Origin: Oscillospiraceae bacterium | GTDB lineage: Bacteria > Bacillota > Clostridia > UBA1381 > UBA9506 | Reading direction: 5' to 3' | DNA: 64,000 nt | Assembly: GCA_015068555.1 (NCBI GenBank) | Contig: SVKI01000002.1 | Span: forward strand, 46,646 to 110,645 | Shown: in pieces, positions 8,766 to 17,625 of the stretch | How positions within the stretch are numbered: the first letter of the stretch is position 1 | How the letters are laid out: each line of letters starts with the position of its first letter | Translations under genes and position numbers: made by a program | The notes under the pieces: generated by a model | Database searches by the model: none | Seen by the model: only the letters and a program-made list of their open reading frames with translations | Told to the model about the DNA's origin: nothing

Positions 8766-8782
8766 ACTGTCCTTTAGAGTAC
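8766..8782 (-). repeat. Right copy of a 17-base imperfect inverted repeat
   Basis: ACTGTCCTTTAGAGTAC is the inverted partner of 8308-8324 (14 of 17). On the minus strand it immediately precedes the terminator hairpin of the lipoprotein gene, just as the left copy precedes the PHP hairpin. Confidence 0.5.
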
Positions 8783-8807
8783 ACCCCATATCATCCGCCT
8801 TATTTTT

Positions 8808-9923
8808 TTATCGAAGCATACGCTTGGTTACAACATTTAATTTATAATGTTCACGATGTGTTTCGCGGCCGGTTTCTTTTTCGTAGGTGATAACATCAAT
8901 GCCGAGAATACCGTTTCGCAAGTCAGTCAGCACGGTTTGCTTCGTCAGGGTTTCTGATTCCGGTTCATAGAATATACTGTTATCAATGACGTTACGAAGG
9001 CTCATGGATGCATCATAATCCAAAAAGCCGGTTTGCATATCAATAGCCATGATGTTTTGGTACTGTGCAATCCAGCCTCTGTTTTTCAAGCTGTTAATGG
9101 TAAGCTCGGTGAATATCATATTGCTGCAGGGATAATCAAGATACCGACCCAGTTTCTCATTTATTACATTAAATTGCCACAGAGATTTATGCATTGAGGC
9201 GCCGCTTTGAATGGTGAAGAATAAAAACTGGCTATCGCTCTTTTCCAGGCTGTTTTCCACATATTCAATGGTGTGCTTTTTGTTTTCTTCTTCAGGCTGG
9301 GGCATGCTGAGCAGACGCTGGCTATTACCATTTTTATCTTCGCGCCATAAAACCAAGGACATGGAGCCCTCAAGAGGCATGTGACCTGCATAGTAATTCC
9401 AGTCGTTTGCCGTGACAAAAAAGGTTTTATCCGTTGCGTTCTCCGTTCCAATGATGTGCTTGGGCGGGTTCTTAGCGGTGACCTCCGGGTCACCTTCCCG
9501 GTTTCCGCCTTCTGCTGCGGTATACAGGCTAAGCTTTTCAAAGGCTGCATCCCAATCCTCTATTTTAATAGGATTTGCTTCTTTTTTGTGTGAGGCATAG
9601 CGCTTGCCTTCCTGACACAGGTTGCCTTCCTCATCCATGTAAAATGCCATGGTTACTTCATCATATGTTAAAAGAGAGATTAAATATTTATGCACATGGT
9701 CTGCTTTGCAGGAATCGTTACGTTTTAGCGTGCCGGTCAGCTGCGCCAGCAAGTCTTCAAACCCTTCGGTTTCCATACCGATGGTGACAAGTCCCTGATC
9801 AGCAAGGCGGCCAATGCGAATCTGAGAATACAGATCAGATTTTGCTACCATATTGTGCGTACAGCCGGTCAACTGTAAAATCAGGATAAGAATTAATGTT
9901 ACAAGCGTGATGCGTTTCAACAT
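8808..9923 (-). CDS. Lipoprotein of unknown function
   Basis: A 371-residue protein with a short basic N-terminus, a hydrophobic stretch and the lipobox LTGC at residues 18-21, so it should be lipid-anchored outside the membrane. I recognise no domain in the mature part; it is mixed and polar with aromatic-rich segments, possibly beta-rich. A GGGGG ribosome site precedes the ATG; the next codon, TTG, is an alternative start. It is a single gene, convergent with the PHP gene, divergent from rubrerythrin, and followed by a strong terminator. Confidence 0.75.
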   Translation of the reverse strand: MLKRITLVTLILILILQLTGCTHNMVAKSDLYSQIRIGRLADQGLVTIGMETEGFEDLLAQLTGTLKRNDSCKADHVHKYLISLLTYDEVTMAFYMDEEGNLCQEGKRYASHKKEANPIKIEDWDAAFEKLSLYTAAEGGNREGDPEVTAKNPPKHIIGTENATDKTFFVTANDWNYYAGHMPLEGSMSLVLWREDKNGNSQRLLSMPQPEEENKKHTIEYVENSLEKSDSQFLFFTIQSGASMHKSLWQFNVINEKLGRYLDYPCSNMIFTELTINSLKNRGWIAQYQNIMAIDMQTGFLDYDASMSLRNVIDNSIFYEPESETLTKQTVLTDLRNGILGIDVITYEKETGRETHREHYKLNVVTKRMLR

Positions 9924-10019
9924 AATACCCCCAAAATATAAACTACTTTATAAGACTATCACATTTTTTGCGCTTTTGCAAGATAAAGAAAATATTTTTA
10001 AAAAACTTAAAAATTTGAC

Positions 10020-10047
10020 TTGACAAATAAAAAAAGAGTGCTATAAT
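10020..10047 (+). promoter_or_regulatory. Sigma-A promoter of rubrerythrin
   Basis: TTGACA at 10020-10025 and TATAAT at 10042-10047 are separated by 16 bases. Both hexamers match the consensus. Confidence 0.8.
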
Positions 10048-10061
10048 TAAATTAGTAATCG

Positions 10062-10075
10062 ATAATAATTATTAT
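10062..10075. promoter_or_regulatory. Candidate PerR/Fur-type operator
   Basis: ATAATAATTATTAT is a perfect 14-base palindrome 14 bases after the -10 hexamer, in the transcribed leader, with A/T-rich flanks. It resembles PerR/Fur boxes (ATAAT/ATTAT half-sites). Peroxide control of rubrerythrin through PerR is known in clostridia; the binding here is inferred. Confidence 0.5.
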
Positions 10076-10101
10076 TTTTGTTTTATCAAGGAGGACGAAT
10101 C

Positions 10102-10641
10102 ATGAAAGAATTAAAAGGTTCTAAAACAGAGGCAAATTTAATGGCGGCATTTGCCGGTGAGTCACAGGCCAGAAACAAATATACGTATTATGCATCCAAA
10201 GCGAAAAAAGATGGTTATGAGCAAATTGCAAAGCTATTTTTAAAAACAGCAGAAAATGAAAAAGAACATGCAAAGCTATGGTTTAAATTGCTGCATGGCG
10301 GTATTGCCGGAACAGCAGAGAATTTAGCAGATGCTGCCGCCGGTGAGAACTATGAATGGACAGACATGTATGCATCCTTTGCCAAAGAGGCTCGCGAGGA
10401 AGGCTTTGACGAAATCGCAGACCTGTTTGAAGGCGTTGCAAAAATTGAAAAAGCACACGAAGAACGCTATCGCAAGCTGCTTGCTAATGTTGAAGGTGGT
10501 CTCGTGTTCTCTAAAGATGGCGAAATGATTTGGGAATGCGGCAACTGCGGTCACATTCATGTGGGTAAAGAAGCGCCGGAACTCTGCCCCGTATGTGCGC
10601 ATCCCAAGGCTTATTTTGAACTGGCAGCAGAAAACTATTAA
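10102..10641 (+). CDS. rbr: Rubrerythrin
   Basis: A 179-residue protein. An N-terminal ferritin-like four-helix domain ([12 protein letters not shown], then [10 protein letters not shown], and EKAHEERY) supplies the di-iron Glu/His ligands. A C-terminal rubredoxin domain has CGNCG and CPVC. It reduces hydrogen peroxide in anaerobes using rubredoxin-type electron donors. The start at 10102 is chosen because AAGGAGG sits 7 bases upstream. It has its own promoter and a possible PerR-type operator. Confidence 0.96.
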   Translation: MKELKGSKTEANLMAAFAGESQARNKYTYYASKAKKDGYEQIAKLFLKTAENEKEHAKLWFKLLHGGIAGTAENLADAAAGENYEWTDMYASFAKEAREEGFDEIADLFEGVAKIEKAHEERYRKLLANVEGGLVFSKDGEMIWECGNCGHIHVGKEAPELCPVCAHPKAYFELAAENY

Positions 10642-10680
10642 AAGATTCTTTCTGAAAAATCAAAAGGACCGTGATTTGAA

Positions 10681-10733
10681 CTGACCCCCAAAAGTTAGAC
10701 CCAAAATCTAACGATTGGGAGGTCGGTTTTTTT
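10681..10733 (+). terminator. Hairpin with T run after rubrerythrin, similar to an IS3-type end
   Basis: CTGACCCCCAAAAGTTAGA and TCTAACGATTGGGAGGTCGG form a long imperfect stem followed by seven T. It can act as the rubrerythrin terminator. The first arm strongly resembles terminal sequences of IS3/IS150-group elements as I remember them, so it may be a solo remnant of such an element put to use as a terminator. Confidence 0.55.
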
Positions 10734-10784
10734 GTATAACGAAAACTATGCGATAGTCGCGTAGTTCAATAAAGCTTAACCGAT
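10733..10784. repeat. 52-base dispersed repeat, copy 1
   Basis: It begins TGTATAACGAAAACTATGCG and ends TTAACCGAT, with an internal hairpin ACTAT-GCG-ATAGT. It matches 27466-27517 at 48 of 52 positions. Both copies start right at the T run of a terminator between convergent genes. The rest of this spacer (10785-10874) shows no gene or clear signal. Confidence 0.85.
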
Positions 10785-10874
10785 GAACCAAAAATCATAG
10801 TAAAATGATGTAAAAATTTTAATGTGTAATAAGTATGGCAAGTTTGGCCAAAACCGACTTCTCCTTAAGAAGCA

Positions 10875-10892
10875 CCCCCGTTATACGGGGGG
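10875..10892 (-). terminator. C5/G5 hairpin at the 3' end of tgt
   Basis: CCCCCGT-TAT-ACGGGGG, a short GC-rich hairpin 27 bases past the tgt stop. The same hairpin with six C and six G lies at 27914-27932, also at the 3' end of a minus-strand gene. It may act as a terminator or transcript-end stabiliser; the T tract is poor. Confidence 0.55.
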
Positions 10893-10918
10893 TATTTATT
10901 AATACACATATAAGCGTC

Positions 10919-12049
10919 TCATATTCTGGTAGCGAGTTTTTCAACGTGTTCTGCGCGATACTCCTCAAATCGGTTTTCCTCAATACTTTGACGGATTTCG
11001 GCCATCAGATTATTGTAAAAATACAAATTATGCAAAACAGCAAGTCGCATACCCAGCATTTCTCCCGCCTTCATTAAGTGACGCAGATACGCGCGACTAT
11101 GATGCCGGCAAGTGGGGCATTGGCAATCCGGGTCAAGAGGCAATGGGTCTGTTTCGTATTTTTTATTCATAATGTTCATCACGCCATGCTTGGTGAAAAT
11201 ATGTCCGTGGCGGGCATTTCTGGCCGGCAGCACACAGTCAAAAAAGTCAACGCCGCGGGCAACTGCCTCAATGATGTTAGCAGGTGTTCCTACGCCCATT
11301 AAATAGCGTGGCCGGTCTTCGGGCGCGTGGGGCAGCACGGCATCTAACACCTGATACATCTCCTCGTGTGTTTCGCCAACGGCTAAACCGCCAATGGCAT
11401 AGCCCGGAAGGTCAAGCTTAGCTATCTGCTTCATATGCTCGGTGCGGATATCTAAATGAATGCCGCCCTGATTGATACCAAACAACATCTGTTCAGGGTT
11501 CACAGCATCGGGGCCTTGGTTAAGACGCTCCATGGCTTCTTTGCAACGGTGCAACCAGCGCAGTGTGCGGGCCGCGCTTTCTTCCGTTTCTTTGTGGCCT
11601 GTGCGTGAATTGATGCATTCATCAAAGGCCATGGCAATGGTGGAACCTAAATTGGATTGAATCTGCATACTTTCTTCCGGTCCCATGAAGATGCGTCGGC
11701 CGTCAATATGTGAGGCAAAGGTCACGCCCTCTTCTTTTACCTGATTGATAGCGGCCAGTGAAAACACCTGAAAACCGCCGCTATCTGTCAAGATGGGTCG
11801 GTCCCAGTTCATGAACTGATGCAGTCCGCCCATGGTGCGCACAATCTCATCGCCGGGGCGCAAATGTAAATGATAAGTGTTGGATAAGGCTACCTGACAG
11901 CCAACGGTTTTTAAATCCTCGGCAGAAAGCGCACCTTTAATGGCGGCGGCCGTTGCCACATTCATAAAAACCGGGGTTTGAACCTCACCGTGCACCGTTT
12001 GAAATGTGCCGCGACGGGCCTTGTTTTCCTGAGTTAAAAGCTTAAACAC
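10919..12049 (-). CDS. tgt: tRNA-guanine transglycosylase (queuine/preQ1)
   Basis: A 376-residue enzyme from a GTG at 12049. That start has GGAG 7 bases upstream and gives the usual family length; the frame continues 29 codons further up but would then overlap the glycosidase gene. DSGGFQVFSL holds the catalytic aspartate region, DCVLPARNARHG the second aspartate, and CQCPTC plus a later His the zinc site. It swaps guanine 34 of Asp/Asn/His/Tyr tRNAs for a queuosine precursor. It is the last gene of the minus-strand cca cluster. No queC, queD, queE or queA genes lie in the window. Confidence 0.96.
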   Translation of the reverse strand: MFKLLTQENKARRGTFQTVHGEVQTPVFMNVATAAAIKGALSAEDLKTVGCQVALSNTYHLHLRPGDEIVRTMGGLHQFMNWDRPILTDSGGFQVFSLAAINQVKEEGVTFASHIDGRRIFMGPEESMQIQSNLGSTIAMAFDECINSRTGHKETEESAARTLRWLHRCKEAMERLNQGPDAVNPEQMLFGINQGGIHLDIRTEHMKQIAKLDLPGYAIGGLAVGETHEEMYQVLDAVLPHAPEDRPRYLMGVGTPANIIEAVARGVDFFDCVLPARNARHGHIFTKHGVMNIMNKKYETDPLPLDPDCQCPTCRHHSRAYLRHLMKAGEMLGMRLAVLHNLYFYNNLMAEIRQSIEENRFEEYRAEHVEKLATRI

Positions 12050-12077
12050 AAAATTTCTCCGTTTCTTTTTGTTATTT

Positions 12078-13763
12078 TCATTTATATGCCGCGACACCTT
12101 TTCGGAAAGCGGCAATGGTTTTAGGTGATTCATCAAGGCGATAAGAGCGGGCGACCTGCTTGTTCTTTTCAGGTCTTGGGTCTAAATCGTCGGCGTTAAA
12201 CCAAACGGCGACCTTGATGCTTTCATATTTGTTAATGGTTTTAAACATATCGGTAATCCATTGTGCCTTGTTGCCTCCGTGAGAACTGGAGGCAAATTCC
12301 GTGATAATCCAGGGAAATTTACCAAAATATCCATCGGATGTCCAATGAATGCGGTCATACAGCGTTTCAAAGGAGAGCCATTTTTCGTTGTTTTCCTTGG
12401 CATAATAGGTACCGGTGTTATAGCCGGTGATGCCAAACATGTGCACATAGCCGTTACCGGGATAGTAGGCCAGCATGTGGTTATAGTTTTGCGGTGGGAA
12501 CGAGTTGTTATTGGGGTTGAAAATCCAGATGGCATTATCTACGCCCTCTTCTTCAAAAATACGGTATACGTAATGCCACAGGTCAACAAAAACATCGGGG
12601 TCGTTGAGCGTTGCGGTTGCACCGTAGCTGACCCAGTCTGAGTTCATCTCATTGTTTAACCGGAATAGAAACGGATGGCCGAAGGCTTTGGCATCCCGGG
12701 CAAATTGGCGCAACATGTCATCGCATACGCCGTCAAGCACATCAAAACACGGGTTATAACCGTCTAAATCTTCGTTCATGGCGTTTGAAATATGCATGGT
12801 GAACTCGACAGTTTTTCCCATTTCATAGGCATGCTGCATGCCTTCAGAGGGGAAGGGATCAAAGTGACAGCCGTATTCTAATAAAAATTGCAATTTATAA
12901 TCAATTTGCGCTTCTAAAGCCTCGACATCTTCTCGGTTTTTCTCGCGCACGCCACCTGTGATAAAGGCACCCCATTTGATTTTTTCGGCATTTGCAATTT
13001 CATTATATAAAGCCTTTGTTTCATTCGACCAGGTTTCGGAGGCGATGGGGTAGGGGTTGATGAGGTTTTTGGAAACACCCTTCACCGTGACATCTTCCGA
13101 AAAAGAATACAGGGTTGTGTAGACCTGTTCCATCAAAGCATCGCTATAAGCATCAGCTTTAAATAAGAAACGGTAAAAAACGTGGGGTTCTGTGTAGATA
13201 TACCCATATACATATGTATTTTGCGTGACTGTTGATCCGGGTGCCGGGTCTCTTTCTGAAACGATCACCTGCACCTCGTTATCGCGGATGCGCATGGTTT
13301 CGTTTGCGTGCAGCGTGATGCGGTTATTCTTCAGATAAGAATCCTGCAGAATATACTTGTTGATGTAGGTGTCCATATACTCCGACATGGTATATTCTTC
13401 GGGGATGGGTTCTCTGCTGACAGTAATGTCAGCTATTTCGCTGTGAAAGCGGACGAGCAATTCGGCAATGGATAAATCAGGTACGCTGTCAGCCGGAAGT
13501 GCCACGCTGAAGCCTTGGGAGTGGCTGACGTAGGTAAGCTTATCCTGTTCATACTGCAATTCTTTTATATCGGCATCTTCAAATGAGGGGATGCCTTCCT
13601 CTTCCCAAAGCGTGCCATCTTTATAATACACGGTTTTGGGGGCTATCGGCTCTGCGACAGGTGCTGCTTTTTCGGGCACTAAAATGCCAAGTAGCAGGCC
13701 AAAACAAAAGGCCAAAACCAGGCTACTGATAGCGGTTAAGATGTACATGTTTTTTTTGCTCAT
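12078..13763 (-). CDS. Membrane-anchored GH26-like glycoside hydrolase
   Basis: A 561-residue protein. One membrane helix (about residues 7-28) anchors it, with the body outside. A region to about 230 has no recognised domain. The C-terminal half (about 240-555) looks like a GH26 TIM barrel: RLNNEMN puts a candidate acid/base Glu at 372 and ITEFASS a nucleophile Glu at 489, the expected spacing. GH26 enzymes act mostly on beta-mannans and mixed-linkage glucans. The start at 13763 has GGAG 8 bases upstream. It sits oddly between an EF-G paralogue and tgt, with no sugar genes adjacent. Confidence 0.72.
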   Translation of the reverse strand: MSKKNMYILTAISSLVLAFCFGLLLGILVPEKAAPVAEPIAPKTVYYKDGTLWEEEGIPSFEDADIKELQYEQDKLTYVSHSQGFSVALPADSVPDLSIAELLVRFHSEIADITVSREPIPEEYTMSEYMDTYINKYILQDSYLKNNRITLHANETMRIRDNEVQVIVSERDPAPGSTVTQNTYVYGYIYTEPHVFYRFLFKADAYSDALMEQVYTTLYSFSEDVTVKGVSKNLINPYPIASETWSNETKALYNEIANAEKIKWGAFITGGVREKNREDVEALEAQIDYKLQFLLEYGCHFDPFPSEGMQHAYEMGKTVEFTMHISNAMNEDLDGYNPCFDVLDGVCDDMLRQFARDAKAFGHPFLFRLNNEMNSDWVSYGATATLNDPDVFVDLWHYVYRIFEEEGVDNAIWIFNPNNNSFPPQNYNHMLAYYPGNGYVHMFGITGYNTGTYYAKENNEKWLSFETLYDRIHWTSDGYFGKFPWIITEFASSSHGGNKAQWITDMFKTINKYESIKVAVWFNADDLDPRPEKNKQVARSYRLDESPKTIAAFRKGVAAYK

Positions 13764-13793
13764 AGGGTCAACTCCGATGAAAATGTAATGACG

Positions 13794-13829
13794 CAAAACA
13801 CCGCAGGAGCACATGGGGCACTCCTGCGG
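13794..13829 (-). terminator. Terminator after the EF-G-like gene
   Basis: CCGCAGGAG and CTCCTGCGG form a perfect 9-base stem; on the minus strand it is followed by TGTTTTG. It lies 14 bases past the EF-G-like stop and before the glycosidase gene, so the two may be only partly co-transcribed. Confidence 0.7.
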
Positions 13830-13842
13830 CTTGCCTTATAGA

Positions 13843-15903
13843 TTATTCCTTTGTGCTTTCTTCAATAATTTTTTTAGCAATGTGGTCCGGCGCTTGTTCG
13901 TAGTTGCTGAACGCAAAACTGAAGCTGCCTCTGCCTTGCGTTAAAGAACGCAGGTCGGTTGCAAAGCGGGCCATTTCAGCCATGGGAACATCGGCGGTGA
14001 TGGTCACCGAGCCATCATCCTGCGGTTCGCTGCCCAGCACGCGTCCGCGGCGCTTGTTGATATCGCCCATCACATCGCCCATATTGGCATTGGGGATATT
14101 AACCGTTAAGCTGCCAATGGGCTCAAGCAGTACCGGCGCAGCTTGGGCAAGACCGGCTTTATAGGCGAGGTTGGCGGCCATTTTAAAGGCCATTTCCGAA
14201 GAATCAACGCTGTGATAAGAACCATCATAGAGTGTTGCCTTTAAGCCAACCACGGGATATCCTGCCAGCACACCATGAGCCATACTGTCGCGCAGACCTT
14301 TTTCAACGGCGGGGAAGAAGTTTTTAGGAACGGCGCCGCCGAATACCTTTTCTTCAAATATTAAATCCTCAGAATCAGCAGGTTCAAATTCAATCCATAC
14401 ATGGCCGTATTGACCGTGACCGCCGGATTGCTTTTTATGTTTGCCTTCTGCCTTCACGGCTTTGCGGATGGTTTCGCGGTAAGGCACCTTCGGCTCTTCT
14501 AAGCTTACATCCACGCCGTATTTTGCTTTCAGCTTGCTGATGGTGACTTCAATGTGCTGGTCGCCAATACCGCTTAATACCTGCTGTTTTGTTTCAGCGT
14601 TATTAACGAGGCGGATGGTTTTATCCTCTTCCATCATTTTAGCAAGACCGGCGCTGATCTTTTCTTCATCGCCTTTGGCCTTGGGCATGATGGCCATGCT
14701 GGTTACAGGCTCGGGGAAGGCGATGGCTTCAAAGGTAACCGGTGCGGATTTGTCGCACAGCGTGTCGCCGGTTGCGGTCACGCTCAGCTTGGGAACAGCA
14801 CCAATATCGCCGGCTACGAGCTGATCGGTTTCAATTTGCTTTCTGCCGCGCATCATATAAATGCGGCCGATTTTTTCTTCTGCTTTTTTGTTGCTGTTAT
14901 AAACGGTGGAATCCTTTTTCAAGGTACCGCGATATACGCGAATGAAAGACAGGCGACCGATAAAGGGGTCGGCAATGGTCTTAAAGCACTGTGCGGCTAA
15001 GGTACCGCTTAAATCAGCTTCTATTTCAACCGGATCACCGGTGGCGTTTTCGGCCATTTTTAATGAAAAGTCCGGCGTCGGTAAATAGTCAATCATGGCA
15101 TCTAACAACATACGTGTGCCGCGGTCTTCAACAGCACTGCCGCAAAGAACGGGAATAATTTTTCGTGAAGCTGTGCCAAATTTAAGGCCTTTAATAATCT
15201 CGTCTCTTGTAAACTCTTCGCCGTCAAAGTATTTAGTCATTAAAGCTTCATCTGTTTCGGCAACGGCTTCCATAATCATATCACGTACCGGCTGGATTTC
15301 GTCACTCATATCATCCGGAACGGGAATATCAATACGCTGACCGTTCTCCCATCTTCTGGCGGTCATCTTAGCTACATTGACAAAACCTTCAATGGTGTCG
15401 CCGTTTTTAATGGGAACCATAAACGGCGCAATGCGCTTGCCGAATTTTTCTTTCAGTTCATTTAAAACTTTTTGATAGTCGGCTTTTTCGTCATCGACCT
15501 TATTAATATAAATAATTAATGGAAGATTATTTTTTTCACATATATTCCAGGCTTTCTCGGCACCGACACTCACGCCGGATTTTCCGCTGATAACGAGCAG
15601 GGCGCTGTCGGCGGCACTGATGGCTTCTGCCTGCGCACCAATGAAATCGAAATATCCAGGGGTGTCAATCAAGTTGATTTTGCCGCCGCTCCAGTCAAGC
15701 GGCAGGATGGAGGCGTTAATTGAACACAGGCGTTTGATTTCTTCTGCGTCATAATCGCTGATGGTGTTTCCTTGGGCGATACTACCCATACGCTCTGTGG
15801 CGCCGGCAGAGTGCAACAGGGCTTCTGCTAACGTTGTTTTACCTGCGCGACCGTGACCTAAGAGCACTACGTTTTTGATGTTTGCTACCGGATATTCTTT
15901 CAT
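13843..15903 (-). CDS. Elongation factor G-like GTPase (EF-G paralogue)
   Basis: A 686-residue protein with full EF-G architecture: G domain (about 1-270), domain II, and EF-G domains III-V (about 400-680). Its P-loop is GHGRAGKTT instead of the AHIDAGKTT type of housekeeping EF-G; DTPGYFDF and NKVD are normal. These changes place it in the EF-G-like (FusA2-type) clade, whose role is not well defined. It could be a specialised translocase, ribosome rescue factor or ribosome protection-like protein. The start at 15903 has GGAGG about 8 bases upstream. It lies 54 bases after cca in the same orientation. Confidence 0.85.
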   Translation of the reverse strand: MKEYPVANIKNVVLLGHGRAGKTTLAEALLHSAGATERMGSIAQGNTISDYDAEEIKRLCSINASILPLDWSGGKINLIDTPGYFDFIGAQAEAISAADSALLVISGKSGVSVGAEKAWNICEKNNLPLIIYINKVDDEKADYQKVLNELKEKFGKRIAPFMVPIKNGDTIEGFVNVAKMTARRWENGQRIDIPVPDDMSDEIQPVRDMIMEAVAETDEALMTKYFDGEEFTRDEIIKGLKFGTASRKIIPVLCGSAVEDRGTRMLLDAMIDYLPTPDFSLKMAENATGDPVEIEADLSGTLAAQCFKTIADPFIGRLSFIRVYRGTLKKDSTVYNSNKKAEEKIGRIYMMRGRKQIETDQLVAGDIGAVPKLSVTATGDTLCDKSAPVTFEAIAFPEPVTSMAIMPKAKGDEEKISAGLAKMMEEDKTIRLVNNAETKQQVLSGIGDQHIEVTISKLKAKYGVDVSLEEPKVPYRETIRKAVKAEGKHKKQSGGHGQYGHVWIEFEPADSEDLIFEEKVFGGAVPKNFFPAVEKGLRDSMAHGVLAGYPVVGLKATLYDGSYHSVDSSEMAFKMAANLAYKAGLAQAAPVLLEPIGSLTVNIPNANMGDVMGDINKRRGRVLGSEPQDDGSVTITADVPMAEMARFATDLRSLTQGRGSFSFAFSNYEQAPDHIAKKIIEESTKE

Positions 15904-15957
15904 TCTTTTTCCCTCCATATTCTCATGCTTATGCATGTAATTTGCATTCATACAAAA

Positions 15958-17280
15958 TTATTGCTTTTGTATCCATCCAAGAAGGAACGAGCGTGAATTT
16001 TTTTCAGGATGATCCAATATATAATCTAAAGCTGCAGATAGCAATTTTCCAATTTCTTTGCCCTGATATCCCAGCTCCAACAGGTCTCCGCCGCGAATGG
16101 CCAGGTCGGATATGGAGAGGGCGTCAGCATCAGCCGTGATTTCCTCCCACAGTTTTTCTATTGCATCATAGTGGGCCAATCGCTCGTGCAAGAGGTCGGG
16201 ATTCTGGCCGTGCGTATCGGCGCGTTGTAAACCGATGAGGCTTGTAAACAAATCCGGCCCCACCGAAGCTGCAAGGCGGCGTACGCTTTTTTTGCTGGCC
16301 TCGATACGTCTGTCGTGGTGGCGTATCAGCCGAAGGACATCGTCTTTTGTTTTATTGTCAATGCGCAAACGGGTGAGCGCTTCATCGGCAAGCTCTGTGC
16401 TGCGCACATCGTGACCTTTAAAGTGGTCAACGCCATCTTCGTCGGTTGTTTTTTTATCCGGCTTGCCAATGTCGTGTAACAAGCCACTAAGCCTCAAAAC
16501 AGATGTTTTCGGCGTGTGCCGCATAACTTCTATACTATGTCGGCCTACATCATAAATATGATATTTAATGTTTTGCTCGACTGAGAAACAACGGCTCAGT
16601 TCGGGCAATATAACAGCTAAAATGCCGGTTGTTTGCAGATGTATGATATTTTCGGGACGATCAGAAAGCAAGGTTTTAAGCAGTTCATCGCGGACGCGCT
16701 CGCTACTGATTGAAGTCAGGAGCCCCGAGAGCCTTTGCATAGCACTGAGAATGTCTTCGTGAATAGAAAAGCCGGTTTGTGCCGAAAAGCGAACAGCACG
16801 CAACATACGCAAAGCGTCTTCGTCAAAACGCACCATCGGGTCACCCACACAACGGATGAGGCCTTTTTCAATATCAGCACGGCCGCCAAACGGGTCAATT
16901 ACACCAAGTTCCGGATGATAGGCAATGGCGTTCATTGTAAAATCGCGCCGAGCCAGGTCTTCAGTCACATCCTGTGTAAAGATAATATCTTGCGGGCTGC
17001 GGTGGTTTTCGTATTTGCCGTCAACCCGGAAGGTTGTGACCTCGTAATGCCCGCCGGGCAGCACAACCGTAACCGTGCCGTGTTTAATTCCCGTCGGAAT
17101 GGTTTTGGGAAAGGAAGCCATCACAACCTCGGGTGGTGCGGCTGTTGTAATATCCCAATCCATGGGGGCTTTGCCGCGGAATGAATCGCGCACGCAACCG
17201 CCAACAATAAAGGTTTGATAGTGTTGCTTATGCAACGTATATAATATATGTTGTACCTCTTGCGGTAATGTTATCTGCAT
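15958..17280 (-). CDS. cca: tRNA CCA nucleotidyltransferase with HD domain
   Basis: A 440-residue class II CCA-adding enzyme. The nucleotidyltransferase head has GGCVRDSFRG and MDWDITT (catalytic Asp pair), followed by ARRDFTMNA and the RFDEDALRMLRAVRF neck. An HD domain (LLHDIGKP, then GHDVRS) occupies about 240-340. It adds or repairs the 3' CCA of tRNAs. The start at 17280 follows GAGG and a consensus promoter ending about 20 bases upstream. First gene of the cca, EF-G-like, GH26-like, tgt cluster. Confidence 0.95.
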   Translation of the reverse strand: MQITLPQEVQHILYTLHKQHYQTFIVGGCVRDSFRGKAPMDWDITTAAPPEVVMASFPKTIPTGIKHGTVTVVLPGGHYEVTTFRVDGKYENHRSPQDIIFTQDVTEDLARRDFTMNAIAYHPELGVIDPFGGRADIEKGLIRCVGDPMVRFDEDALRMLRAVRFSAQTGFSIHEDILSAMQRLSGLLTSISSERVRDELLKTLLSDRPENIIHLQTTGILAVILPELSRCFSVEQNIKYHIYDVGRHSIEVMRHTPKTSVLRLSGLLHDIGKPDKKTTDEDGVDHFKGHDVRSTELADEALTRLRIDNKTKDDVLRLIRHHDRRIEASKKSVRRLAASVGPDLFTSLIGLQRADTHGQNPDLLHERLAHYDAIEKLWEEITADADALSISDLAIRGGDLLELGYQGKEIGKLLSAALDYILDHPEKNSRSFLLGWIQKQ

Positions 17281-17299
17281 GTATGATCGCCTCAAATAT

Positions 17300-17328
17300 A
17301 TTATACTTATTTTTAACAAATCTGTCAA
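17300..17328 (-). promoter_or_regulatory. Sigma-A promoter of cca
   Basis: On the minus strand TTGACA (17328-17323) and TATAAT (17305-17300) are 17 bases apart. The leader would be only about a dozen bases. It is divergent from the rny promoter; 17329-17482 between them holds only A/T-rich sequence. Confidence 0.8.
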
Positions 17329-17482
17329 TAGCGGGGGTAGCATTTCGTAAAAATATGTATTATTTTGACAAAAATATATCTAAGTTTTTGTTTGCGATTG
17401 CTTGGTTTTTTGTATCCGGATACAGTAATTTTAAAAAATATTGAAAAATCTTTTGTTTTTTTCAAAAAAAAGCAATTTATCA

Positions 17483-17511
17483 TTGACAGAATGTAAAAAA
17501 AAAGGTACAAT
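17483..17511 (+). promoter_or_regulatory. Sigma-A promoter of rny
   Basis: TTGACA at 17483-17488 and TACAAT at 17506-17511, with a 17-base spacer. It gives a leader of about 108 bases in which I see no clear riboswitch. Confidence 0.75.
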
Positions 17512-17625
17512 AAAATATGTCGTTCTGTATCTTTTTTATCTTTTTGAACAATTATCGGGCCGGTGGAACAAGTGAACCGCCGTAGTCTATAAGAAAAATT
17601 TATAAAAGGAGGTAGTTATAGCGTA

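Noticed and set aside
10733..10784. The 52-base repeat as a phage attachment site
   Set aside because: The two copies are 17 kb apart with only core chromosomal genes between and no integrase.
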